Positions 1 through 9,311 of a DNA stretch of 9,313 nucleotides are shown here, piece after piece (the stretch's first letter is position 1; each line of letters begins with the position of its first letter). The stretch lies in assembly GCA_014859985.1 (NCBI GenBank), contig JACZKN010000505.1, positions 1 to 9,313 of the forward strand. Direction: 5' to 3'. A program made the translations under genes and the position numbers. This DNA is from Candidatus Krumholzibacteriia bacterium (lineage in GTDB: Bacteria > Krumholzibacteriota > Krumholzibacteriia > LZORAL124-64-63). Below the pieces are notes generated by a model. It was not told the DNA's origin. It made no database searches and saw only the letters and a program-made list of their open reading frames with translations.

Positions 1-88
1 GGGCGGCGACGGCCATGGCGGGTCCTTTCGCCGGGGCGGGCGAAGCCGCGAGCAGCAGGGCCAGGACGGTCCGGAAGGAGCGCGTCAT
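1..88 (-). CDS. N-terminus of an exported protein (partial, runs off the left edge)
   Basis: Only the first 29 codons are present. From an ATG at 88 the minus strand reads MTRSFRTVLALLLAASPAPA, then KGPAMAVAA. This is a textbook signal peptide: a basic start (R3, R6), a hydrophobic core around residues 7-15 and a likely cut after A-P-A at residue 20. There is no cysteine at the cut site, so it does not look like a lipoprotein. The frame stays open to the window edge and the function cannot be told. The gene is divergent from the EamA permease. There is no Shine-Dalgarno site, but a TTGCCC/GATCAT promoter ends six bases before the ATG, which fits a leaderless mRNA. An ATG at 96 in another frame meets a stop after two more codons. 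Confidence 0.6.
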   Translation of the reverse strand, partial: MTRSFRTVLALLLAASPAPAKGPAMAVAA

Positions 89-94
89 GGGCGC

Positions 95-123
95 ATGATC
101 GACGCCCTTGGAAGCGGGGGCAA
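95..123 (-). promoter_or_regulatory. Predicted leaderless promoter for the left-edge exported protein
   Basis: On the minus strand there is TTGCCC at 123-118, a 17-base spacer, and GATCAT at 100-95. The -35 and -10 each match four of six consensus bases. Six bases (94-89) then precede the ATG at 88, so transcription would start on or next to the A of the start codon. It overlaps the divergent EamA promoter. This is pattern reading only. Confidence 0.5.
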
Positions 124-136
124 GCCCGCATATCAT
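108..136 (+). promoter_or_regulatory. Predicted leaderless promoter for the EamA permease
   Basis: TTGGAA at 108-113, a 17-base spacer, and TATCAT at 131-136. The -10 matches TATAAT at five of six bases and the -35 matches four of six. Six bases (137-142) separate the -10 from the GTG at 143, so the predicted +1 is the start codon itself. This supports GTG 143 over the ATG at 95, which lies upstream of the -35. Confidence 0.55.
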
Positions 137-142
137 GGTCGG

Positions 143-1036
143 GTGGACCACGCCCGACGCAACGCCAACCTCATGCTGCTCTTGGCCGCGGCCATCTGGG
201 GCTTCGCCTTCGTGGCCCAGCGGGTGGGCATGCGCCACCTGGAGCCGCTGACCTTCAACGGGATCCGCTTCGCTCTGGGGGCGGCGGTGCTGGTGCCGCT
301 TGTCCTGCACCGCCGGCGCACCCGCGGCGGCGGCTGGTCGCCGGGCCTGGGGCGGGCCGGCCTGGTCGCGGGCGTGCTGATCTTCGGCGGCGCGACGCTG
401 CAGCAGTGGGGCCTGGTCTATACCACCGCCGGCAAGGCCGGCTTCATCACCGGCCTCTACGTGGTTTTCACGCCGCTGCTGGGGCTGCTGTGGGGGCAGC
501 GCACCACCCCGGGCGCCTGGATCGGGGTCGTGCTGGCGGCGGCGGGGCTGTACCTGCTGAGCGCCCGGGGGATCGCCTCCATCGACCCCGGCGACGGGCT
601 GGTGCTGCTGAGCGCGGTCTTCTGGGCCGGCCACGTGCAGTGGGTGGGGCACGCGGCCCGGCGCATCGATCCGCTGCAGCTGGCGCTGGTGCAGTTCCTG
701 GTTTGCGCGGGCCTGAGCACCGCCGGCGCCTTCGCCTTCGAGACCGTCGAGCCCGCGGCGATCGTCGCGGCGGCGGTGCCCATCGTCTATGCCGGCGCCC
801 TCTCGGTGGGTGTCGCCTACACGCTGCAGGTCGTCGCCCAGCGCCACGCCCGGCCGGCGCCGGCGGCGGTGATCCTCAGCCTCGAGTCGGTGTTCGCGGC
901 CGTGGGCGGCGGGCTGCTGCTGGGCGAGGTGCTGGGGTTGCGGGGGTTGGCGGGCTGTGCCCTGATGCTCGGAGGCGTGCTGGTGGCCCAGCTGGGCCCG
1001 GCGGCGCCGGCGGCCCAGGCGCCCGAGCGGTTCTGA
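143..1036 (+). CDS. EamA/DMT-family ten-helix transporter
   Basis: An inner-membrane permease of the drug/metabolite transporter superfamily, which usually exports amino acids, metabolites or drugs; the substrate cannot be read here. From GTG 143 it has 297 residues, normal for the family. About ten hydrophobic helices form two EamA halves. The first begins NLMLLLAAAIWGFAFVAQR (about residues 9-27) and includes the typical GFITGLYVVFTPLLGLLWGQ stretch. The second ends with PAAVILSLESVFAAVGGGLL then LGE, the usual S-L-E...GE signature of the final helices. The ATG at 95 would add 16 non-hydrophobic residues. It has GGAAGGAG at 73-80, but this is 14 bases away and upstream of the predicted promoter, so I prefer GTG 143. 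The stop codon lies in the first copy of an 11-bp repeat array. Confidence 0.9.
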   Translation: MDHARRNANLMLLLAAAIWGFAFVAQRVGMRHLEPLTFNGIRFALGAAVLVPLVLHRRRTRGGGWSPGLGRAGLVAGVLIFGGATLQQWGLVYTTAGKAGFITGLYVVFTPLLGLLWGQRTTPGAWIGVVLAAAGLYLLSARGIASIDPGDGLVLLSAVFWAGHVQWVGHAARRIDPLQLALVQFLVCAGLSTAGAFAFETVEPAAIVAAAVPIVYAGALSVGVAYTLQVVAQRHARPAPAAVILSLESVFAAVGGGLLLGEVLGLRGLAGCALMLGGVLVAQLGPAAPAAQAPERF

Positions 1037-1070
1037 AGCGGTCCTGAAGCGATCCTGAAGCGATCCTGAA
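1027..1070 (+). repeat. Four tandem 11-bp direct repeats, candidate response-regulator array
   Basis: Four head-to-tail copies of GCGRTYCTGAA lie at 1027-1037 (GCGGTTCTGAA), 1038-1048 (GCGGTCCTGAA), 1049-1059 and 1060-1070 (both GCGATCCTGAA). The block is exactly 44 bases without gaps. The first copy covers the last codons and TGA stop of the EamA gene. The array ends just before the weak -35 of the DUF4097 gene. Seven conserved bases plus four spacer bases, repeated every helical turn, is the layout of PhoB/OmpR-class binding sites. The regulator is not in the window. Confidence 0.6.
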
Positions 1071-1101
1071 CTGCAACCCACGCCCCGCCCCTGCGTAGTG
1101 T
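1071..1101 (+). promoter_or_regulatory. Weak candidate promoter for the DUF4097 gene
   Basis: CTGCAA at 1071-1076 and TAGTGT at 1096-1101 are separated by 19 bases. The -10 matches the sigma70 consensus at only three of six positions. A poor promoter directly downstream of the 11-bp repeats would fit activator-dependent transcription. Start of transcription would be near 1108, giving a leader of about 33 bases. Confidence 0.25.
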
Positions 1102-1140
1102 CCCGGTCCCGTGCGCCCACCTGATTCCCGGAGGATCGAC

Positions 1141-2244
1141 ATGCGCAGGCACCTGATCCGCCGCTGCCCCGTCGGGGCGGCGGCCCTGCTGGCCGTACTG
1201 CTGACGGCCGGCGCCGCCCTGGGCGGCGAGTTCGAACGGACGTTCACCTTCACGGGCGACGACCTGGAGATCGTTTCGATGATCGGTGCGACCACCGTGG
1301 TCGCCGCCGCGGGAGATGCCTACGAGGTCACGGTCCGCGTGCGGGGCAAGGACGCGGCCGAGGACCTGATCACCTTCGCCGCCGAGGAGGGCCGCGACAG
1401 CAGCCTGCTGGTGCGCTTCCCCGTGGACGAGCACACCCGCTACGTCTATCCCGCCCTGGGCAGCAGCAAGAGCACGATCCACTTCCGGGACGACGACCCG
1501 CAGGAGACGTCCTGGCTGCGCAAGGTCTTCGCGGGGCTCGGCGGCGAGCGGATCACCGTCAGCGGCAGCGGGCGCGGCCTGGAGGTGTGGGCGGACGTGA
1601 CCGTGGCCGTGCCCGCGGGCGCCGGCCTGAAGGTGCGCCAGGGCGTGGGCGAGGTGCAGGCCCGCGGCGTGCGCGGCGACCTGGACCTGGACACCCACGC
1701 CGGCGGCATCACGGTCGAGGACCTCGAGGGCGACCTGCGCGCCGATACCGGCAGTGGCCAGGTCACGGCCGCCGGCGTGCGCGGCGACCTGAGCATCGAT
1801 ACGGGCAGCGGCTCGGTGGAGCTTGCCGCCGTCAAGGGCGCCAAGGTGCACGTGGACACGGGCAGCGGCCGCGTCAGGGCCGAGACGATCGACTGCACCG
1901 ACCTGCTGATCGACACCGGCAGCGGTTCGGTGCGCGCGCGGGGCGTATCGGCCGACCGGGCGAAGATCGACACGGGCAGCGGCGGGGTCGAGCTGCAGCT
2001 GGACCGCATGGGCACCGGCCGCTTCGTCATCGACACGGGCAGCGGCAGCATCGAGCTGGAGCTGCCCGAGGACGCTTCGGCGAGCATCAGCGCCGACACG
2101 GGCAGCGGTTCGGTGCGGGCGGACGTGGCCGGCGCCGAGATCCAGCACAAGGAACGCAACGAGATGCGCCTGGTCGTCGGGGACGGGGCGGCCCGGGTGA
2201 CCCTGGACGCGGGCAGCGGTTCCATCACGGTCAAGGGGCGCTGA
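1141..2244 (+). CDS. Secreted DUF4097-family protein with DTGSG repeats
   Basis: A 367-residue exported protein. The start at ATG 1141 is set by GGAGGA at 1130-1135, five bases upstream. Residues 1-29 form a signal peptide (MRRHLIRR, then a hydrophobic stretch ending AALGG). The mature part resembles DUF4097 (putative adhesin-like, YvlB-type) proteins: repetitive beta strands with a glycine-rich turn at each repeat. The turn is DTHAG at D184, DTGSG at D202, D220, D239, D258, D277, D298 and D319, and DAGSG at D356. Spacing is 18-21 residues apart from a last gap of 37, which suggests a regular beta-solenoid. There is no membrane anchor after the signal, so it is probably periplasmic or outside the cell. 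Its role is not known; relatives are often linked to envelope stress. The next gene is convergent, with 11 bases between stop codons and no clear terminator. Confidence 0.85.
   Translation: MRRHLIRRCPVGAAALLAVLLTAGAALGGEFERTFTFTGDDLEIVSMIGATTVVAAAGDAYEVTVRVRGKDAAEDLITFAAEEGRDSSLLVRFPVDEHTRYVYPALGSSKSTIHFRDDDPQETSWLRKVFAGLGGERITVSGSGRGLEVWADVTVAVPAGAGLKVRQGVGEVQARGVRGDLDLDTHAGGITVEDLEGDLRADTGSGQVTAAGVRGDLSIDTGSGSVELAAVKGAKVHVDTGSGRVRAETIDCTDLLIDTGSGSVRARGVSADRAKIDTGSGGVELQLDRMGTGRFVIDTGSGSIELELPEDASASISADTGSGSVRADVAGAEIQHKERNEMRLVVGDGAARVTLDAGSGSITVKGR
1690..2220 (+). repeat. In-gene repeat coding for DTGSG turns
   Basis: Nine related codon blocks (mostly GACACGGGCAGCGG with small changes) start at 1690, 1744, 1798, 1855, 1912, 1969, 2032, 2095 and 2206. 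Steps are 54, 54, 57, 57, 57, 63, 63 and 111 bases, always in frame. Flanking bases differ between copies, so these are old diverged protein repeats. Seven encode DTGSG exactly; the first and last encode DTHAG and DAGSG. Confidence 0.8.
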
Positions 2245-2255
2245 GGCCGGGGCGA

Positions 2256-3026
2256 TCAGGCCGGGCCCAGGACCTCGAGCTGGTAGGGCAGGTGCCGGCC
2301 CGCCAGGGGCCGGCCCCGGCCGTCGCAGCTGCCCAGGTGCCGCAGGGCCGAGCGCTCCAGCAGACGCCGCCACTGCCGCCGGTCGTAGCAGCGCAGATCG
2401 AAGCGGTCGTCCCGGTGCTCGCTGCCGGACGGGCGGGTGACGGTCAGGTGGGAGATCACCGTCTCCTTGCGCGCGCGGGCGGTGCCCGGCTCGGGCGGCA
2501 GGTAGTTGACCAGCTGGCTGACCCGGCAGCGGCCGCGGGCGGCCTCCCACAGGTCCTCCTCGGGTTCGAGCCGGTCGTAGTCGACGAGGCTGAGGCCCAC
2601 CACGTACAGCCCGCCCGGCGCCAACAGCCAGGCCAACTGGGCGAAGTGGGCCAGCAGCGCCCGGTCGTCCGTCAGGTGGCGCACGGTGTTGACGGGATTG
2701 AAGGCGAAGGGCACCGAGCCGGGGCGCACGCCCGGCACCACCGGGTCGGTCAGCGCCGCCTCGCGCACGGCCCGCCCCAGGCGCCGCCCCGCGTAGGCCA
2801 CCATGCCCGGATCGCGGTCGTAGCCGCCGACGCTGCGGCCGCGGCCCCGGGCCACCCGCAGGTAGCGGCCGGTGCCGCAGGCGGGTTCGTACCACAGGCG
2901 GTCGGGCCGGCGGGCGGCCTTGCCGCCGAAGGCCACCTCGACCCGCTCGAGGGCGTCGACCTCGGCCGCCGTGCCGGGAGTCTGCAGGATGTCGTAGACC
3001 GAGGCGTCGCCGTAGAGCCCGGCCAT
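2256..3026 (-). CDS. Class I SAM-dependent methyltransferase, substrate unknown
   Basis: A 256-residue soluble enzyme expected to move a methyl group from S-adenosylmethionine to an unknown acceptor. Motif I is EPACGTGR at residues 47-54, the glycine loop that binds SAM, and the acidic residue after strand 2 is D70 in GYDRDPGM. FNPVNTVRHL at 109-118 is the motif IV position, and LLAPGGLYVVG at 134-144 is the usual strand 5 region. The N-terminal YDILQTPGTAAEVDAL helix and C-terminal YDRRQWRRLL segment match many small-molecule methyltransferases with this fold. The ATG at 3026 shares its A with the transporter's TGA stop (TGATG), so the two are very likely co-translated. A longer frame upstream only shadows the transporter. 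No sequence feature tells the acceptor. Confidence 0.85.
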   Translation of the reverse strand: MAGLYGDASVYDILQTPGTAAEVDALERVEVAFGGKAARRPDRLWYEPACGTGRYLRVARGRGRSVGGYDRDPGMVAYAGRRLGRAVREAALTDPVVPGVRPGSVPFAFNPVNTVRHLTDDRALLAHFAQLAWLLAPGGLYVVGLSLVDYDRLEPEEDLWEAARGRCRVSQLVNYLPPEPGTARARKETVISHLTVTRPSGSEHRDDRFDLRCYDRRQWRRLLERSALRHLGSCDGRGRPLAGRHLPYQLEVLGPA

Positions 3027-4468
3027 CAGCGGTACCCGATGGCGACGGCCACCACCAGGAAGACGGCCGACAGGCCCATCAGCAGCAGGAACAGCGGCAT
3101 CATGAAGCGCAGCCAGGTGCCGTACGGCACCTTGGCCAGGGCCAGCATCGCCATGAGGATGCCGCTGGTGGGGATGACCGTGTTGGCGAAGCCGTCGCCG
3201 CAGGTGAAGGCCAGCACCGCCGTCTGCCGGGTGATGCCCAGGATGTCCGCCAGCGGCGCCATCAGGGGCACCGACACCGCCGCCTGGCCCGAGCCCGAGG
3301 GCACCAGCAGGTTCAGGCACGCCTCGAAGGCCAGCATGCCGACCACCGCCACGTAGCGCGGCACCTGGCCCAGCACCGTGGCGGCGCCGTGGATCACCGT
3401 GTCGAGGATCAGGCCGTCGGCCAGCACCACGCTGATGCCCCGGGCGAAGCCCACCACCAGGGCCGCCACCACCATGTCCTTCAGCCCCTCGACGAAGGCG
3501 CGGGCCGCCTCGGCCACCGGCAGGCGGGCCAGCACCGCGGCGACGACGCCCATCAGCAGGAAGCCGCCGGCCATGTCGGCCATCCACCAGCCATAGCGCT
3601 GCACCGCGAAGAGGATGAACCCGAAGATGGCGCCGCAGGCCGCCAGGATGGCCGCGTGCCGGCGGGCGAAGGCCTCGCCCGCGCCCCCGCCCTCGTGCTC
3701 CTCGATGGGCAGGTCCGCCAGCAGCGAGCGCGCCGGATCGGCCTTGATCCGGGCCGCGTAGCGCAGCACGTAGGTCACCGCCACGGCCAGGCTGCAGACG
3801 AAGAAGACCAGGCGCAGCCCCAGCCCGCTCGAGAGGGGGATCCCGGCGATGCCCTGGGCCACGTTCACGGTGAAGGGATTGGTGGTCGAGGCGGCGAAGC
3901 CCACCGCGGCCGCCAGGTAGACCACCGCCAGGGCGTAGATGCGGTCGTAGCCCAGGCGGCGGGCCACCACCAGGAACACCGGCACCAGGGGGATGAACTC
4001 CTCGCCCATGCCCAGGGTCGAGCCGCCCGCGGCCAGTACCGTCATCAGCACCACCGTCAGCAGCGGCCCGCGGTCGCCCAGGTGCTCCAGCAGCCGGCCC
4101 AGGCCGGCGGCGATCACGCCGGTGCGCTGCAGGATGCCGAAGGCGCCGCCGATGATGAAGATGAAGAAGATGATGTCGGCCGCGCCCTCGAGGCCGCGGG
4201 GGATGGCCGTCAGGAAGCCGTGCAGGCCCACCGGGACGGCCTTGTCCGGGACGTCGTCGCCCAGCAGGACGGCGCGCAGGGAGTAGTGCTTCTCCAGGTG
4301 GGCGAAGGTGCCGGGCACCAGCAGCGTGTGCTCCTTGCCGTCCACGAGGCGGGCGGCGCGCTCGTAGCGGCCCGAGGGCACGATCCAGGTCAGCAGGGCG
4401 CAGACCAGGATCACCCCGGCCAAAAGGACGAAGACATGGGGGATGCGCAGGCGGGTCGTTCGGCTCAC
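3026..4468 (-). CDS. YfcC-family (DcuC/ArcD-like) inner-membrane transporter
   Basis: A 480-residue integral membrane protein of the YfcC group within the C4-dicarboxylate/basic-amino-acid carrier superfamily. Family landmarks are IGGAFGILQRTG (106-117), GMGEE (153-157), TNPFTVNVAQGIAGIPL (196-212), LVPSGSGQAA (388-397) and IPTSG (432-436), in the same order as I recall from E. coli YfcC. An N-terminal helix (11-30) is followed by a polar segment (31-80), and helices continue to the C-terminus. A charged loop at 240-270 divides the two halves. Substrate is not certain; relatives are linked to amino acids or short carboxylates. The GTG start at 4468 is chosen for the GGGAGGA site at 4479-4473, with GGAGG five bases away. 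An ATG at 4504 has no ribosome site. It is first in a two-gene unit with the methyltransferase. Confidence 0.9.
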   Translation of the reverse strand: MSRTTRLRIPHVFVLLAGVILVCALLTWIVPSGRYERAARLVDGKEHTLLVPGTFAHLEKHYSLRAVLLGDDVPDKAVPVGLHGFLTAIPRGLEGAADIIFFIFIIGGAFGILQRTGVIAAGLGRLLEHLGDRGPLLTVVLMTVLAAGGSTLGMGEEFIPLVPVFLVVARRLGYDRIYALAVVYLAAAVGFAASTTNPFTVNVAQGIAGIPLSSGLGLRLVFFVCSLAVAVTYVLRYAARIKADPARSLLADLPIEEHEGGGAGEAFARRHAAILAACGAIFGFILFAVQRYGWWMADMAGGFLLMGVVAAVLARLPVAEAARAFVEGLKDMVVAALVVGFARGISVVLADGLILDTVIHGAATVLGQVPRYVAVVGMLAFEACLNLLVPSGSGQAAVSVPLMAPLADILGITRQTAVLAFTCGDGFANTVIPTSGILMAMLALAKVPYGTWLRFMMPLFLLLMGLSAVFLVVAVAIGYR

Positions 4469-4546
4469 GGTGTCCTCCCGGTGGCTGCGCCTGGCGGGCT
4501 CCATCGTCGTCGGACAGGGGACGGCGGGCGGGCGCCGAACCGGACC

Positions 4547-4576
4547 TTGCCCGAAACGGGGTCCCGGTGCAACAAT
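4547..4576 (+). promoter_or_regulatory. Candidate sigma70-like promoter for the tricorn-like protease
   Basis: TTGCCC at 4547-4552, an 18-base spacer, and AACAAT at 4571-4576 (four of six -10 bases). The -35 hexamer is the same as at the left-edge gene. Transcription would begin near 4583, giving a leader of about 86 bases with a GGAGG site at 4658-4662. The 200-base gap 4469-4668 must also drive the divergent transporter, for which I see no convincing promoter. Confidence 0.45.
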
Positions 4577-4668
4577 CTTCGCGCACCTGCGCAGGATGCC
4601 GCGGCTCCTGCCGTCGGGGGCGCTTCGCGCAGCGCGCCCGCCCGTCATGTCCAGCCCGGAGGTTTCCC

Positions 4669-7983
<3,315 letters not shown>

Positions 7984-8006
7984 CGTCGGCCTGGTCCAGC
8001 GCGTCG

Positions 8007-8035
8007 AGGCCCCCCGGGGATCCCCCGGGGGGCCT
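8007..8035 (+). terminator. Strong GC hairpin between convergent genes
   Basis: A perfect 13-bp stem pairs 8007-8019 with 8023-8035 around a three-base ATC loop. It lies 24 bases after the protease stop and 33 bases beyond the stop of the minus-strand TPR gene, so it could serve both. Only two T residues follow it on the plus strand, so it lacks a classical U-tract. GC-rich genomes often use such hairpins. Confidence 0.7.
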
Positions 8036-8067
8036 TCGCCGTGGCGGCCCGGTCCGGCGCCGGCGGT

Positions 8068-9275
8068 TCAGCGCCGCTCGAGGTCGTCCAGCAGCTCCTT
8101 CGCCGTGGCGTGCCCCGGATCCAACTGCAGCGCGCGGCGCAGGCGCGGCGCCGCCTCGTCCGGTTCGTCTGCCAGCCACGCCACCAGCCCCAGGTTGAAC
8201 TGGACCGCCGCCGAGTCGGGCCGCCGGGCTTCCGCCTGCAGGAGCACCGCGCGGGCCTCGTCCAGGCGGCCGTCCTGGCCCAGCAGGGAACCCAGGTTCA
8301 GGGCAGCCTCCACGAGGCCGGGATTGCGGGCCAGGGCCTGGCGGTACTGGCGCTCGGCCTCGACGCGCCGGTCGAGCGCCAGCAGCACGTTGCCGGCGTT
8401 GTAGTGGGTGATGCTCTTGGGCTCGATGGCCAGGGCGGCCTGCAGGTGGGGCCAGGCCTCGGCGGGGCGGCCGCGGTTGTCCAGCACCACCGCCAGGTTC
8501 TGGTGGGCCAGGGTGTTGTCCCGGGTCGCGGCCAGGGTGTGCAGCCAGAGGTCGACCGGATCCCGCCACAGGGCGGCCTGCTGCCGGGCCTGCACGGCGC
8601 CCAGGACGACGACGACCAGCAGCAGCGCGGCAAGCGATGCGCGCAGCGGTGGCCGGCGGGCCGCTGCGCCCGTGCCCGCGTCCGCCACCAGGAACACGAT
8701 GCCCACCATGGCCAGCAGCGGCAGGACCGCCGCCGTGTCACGGCCGAGGGTGCGCCAGGCCCAGCGGCTCGTCCAGCGGCTGCCGGCGCGGTGCCAGCAC
8801 AGGAGCGCCGCCAGGCTCCAGGCGGACATCAGCAGGTCCTTGCGCGCGGTCACCCAGCTGACCGCCTCGGCGTTCAGGGGGTGCGCGGCGAAGACCGCGG
8901 CCACGGCCAAGGCCCGCCAGCGGCCGCCGCCGAGCACCAGCACCAGGGCGTACACCAGCACAGCGCGTTCACCAGGTGCAGGATCAGGTTGGTGCGGTGG
9001 AAGCCGGCGGGTCCGGTGCCGAACAGCGCGGCTTCGAGCTGCAGGGAGACCCAGGTGGCGGGGATCCACACCCCCTGGTAGCCGGTGAAGAGGGCCCAAC
9101 GCAGGTTGGCTCCCGTGGGACCGCCCAGCACCCGCGGGTTCGCGTCGACGTACATGTCGTCGTCGAAGTTGACGAAGCCGAACCCGACCACCTGGCCGTA
9201 GGCGAACAGGATCGGCAACAGCGGCAAGGTGGCGGGCCACAGGTCGCGCAGGGATGCCGGAGCGGGTCGTCGCAT
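8068..9275 (-). pseudogene. TMTC-like membrane protein with C-terminal TPRs, broken by a -1 frameshift
   Basis: The product is read in two frames. From ATG 9275 to about 8961 it gives an N-terminal helix, the acidic loop NFDDDMYVDANPRV, and TNLILHLVNAL. From about 8958 to the stop at 8068 it goes on LVYALVLVLGGGRWRA, AAHPLNAEAVSWVTARKDLL, two more hydrophobic segments, then about four TPRs (NLAVVLDNRGRPAEAW... to LQLDPGHATAKELLDDL). Adding one base in CTG-TG-CTG at 8963-8956 would restore a smooth protein of about 402 residues. The D-rich first loop and HPLNAEAVSWV...RKDLL segment recall TMTC/GT-C-like bacterial TPR proteins. It appears short: the family's middle membrane block seems missing between residues LLCWHRAG and VLPLLAMVG. 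This may be real decay or an assembly error. The promoter predicts a leaderless start at 9275. Confidence 0.7.
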
Positions 9276-9281
9276 CGGCGG

Positions 9282-9311
9282 ATTGTCGGGTCGCAAGCGG
9301 GGGGGTGTCAA
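9282..9311 (-). promoter_or_regulatory. Predicted strong leaderless promoter for the TPR gene
   Basis: The minus strand has a perfect TTGACA at 9311-9306, an 18-base spacer, and GACAAT at 9287-9282 (four of six -10 bases). Only CCGCCG (9281-9276) lies between the -10 and ATG 9275, so the predicted first transcribed base is the A of ATG. No Shine-Dalgarno is present. The TTG within the -35 could be read as a start codon at 9311, but it would sit inside the promoter. Confidence 0.6.

Noticed and set aside
95..142. ATG at 95 as the start of the EamA gene, with GGAAGGAG at 73-80
   Set aside because: The site is 14 bases away, the extra 16 residues are not family-like, and the start lies upstream of the predicted -35. 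GTG 143 gives the usual length and fits the leaderless promoter.
1744..2109. DTGSG motifs as aspartic-protease active sites
   Set aside because: Pepsin-type enzymes have one or two DTG motifs within a particular fold. Here the motif marks nine evenly spaced turns in a repetitive beta protein.
2242..2275. Terminator between the convergent DUF4097 and methyltransferase genes
   Set aside because: Only four-base GGCC arms and a GGGCCC palindrome are present, with no T run. This is too weak to call.
817..2895. Long open minus-strand frame antisense to the DUF4097 gene and beyond
   Set aside because: Its product is Arg/Gly/Ala/Pro-rich with no domain and mirrors the repeats of the real gene on the other strand. 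This is typical of high-GC coding DNA.
4544..4572. Minus-strand promoter TTGCAC-N17-CAAGGT for the transporter gene
   Set aside because: The -10 matches consensus at only two of six bases. I keep it only as a speculative note with the divergent element.
4586..4595. Perfect 10-bp palindrome CCTGCGCAGG in the protease leader
   Set aside because: It does not extend beyond 10 bp, and such palindromes are expected by chance in several kilobases of GC-rich DNA.
4618..4639. GGGCGC/GCGCCC hairpin in the protease leader as a riboswitch or attenuator
   Set aside because: Six GC pairs around a ten-base loop are commonplace here. There is no conserved riboswitch core and no alternative fold that I can see.
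8041..9081. 346-codon plus-strand frame antisense to the TPR gene
   Set aside because: Gln/Gly/Ala-rich nonsense product, while the minus strand shows clear TPRs and membrane helices.
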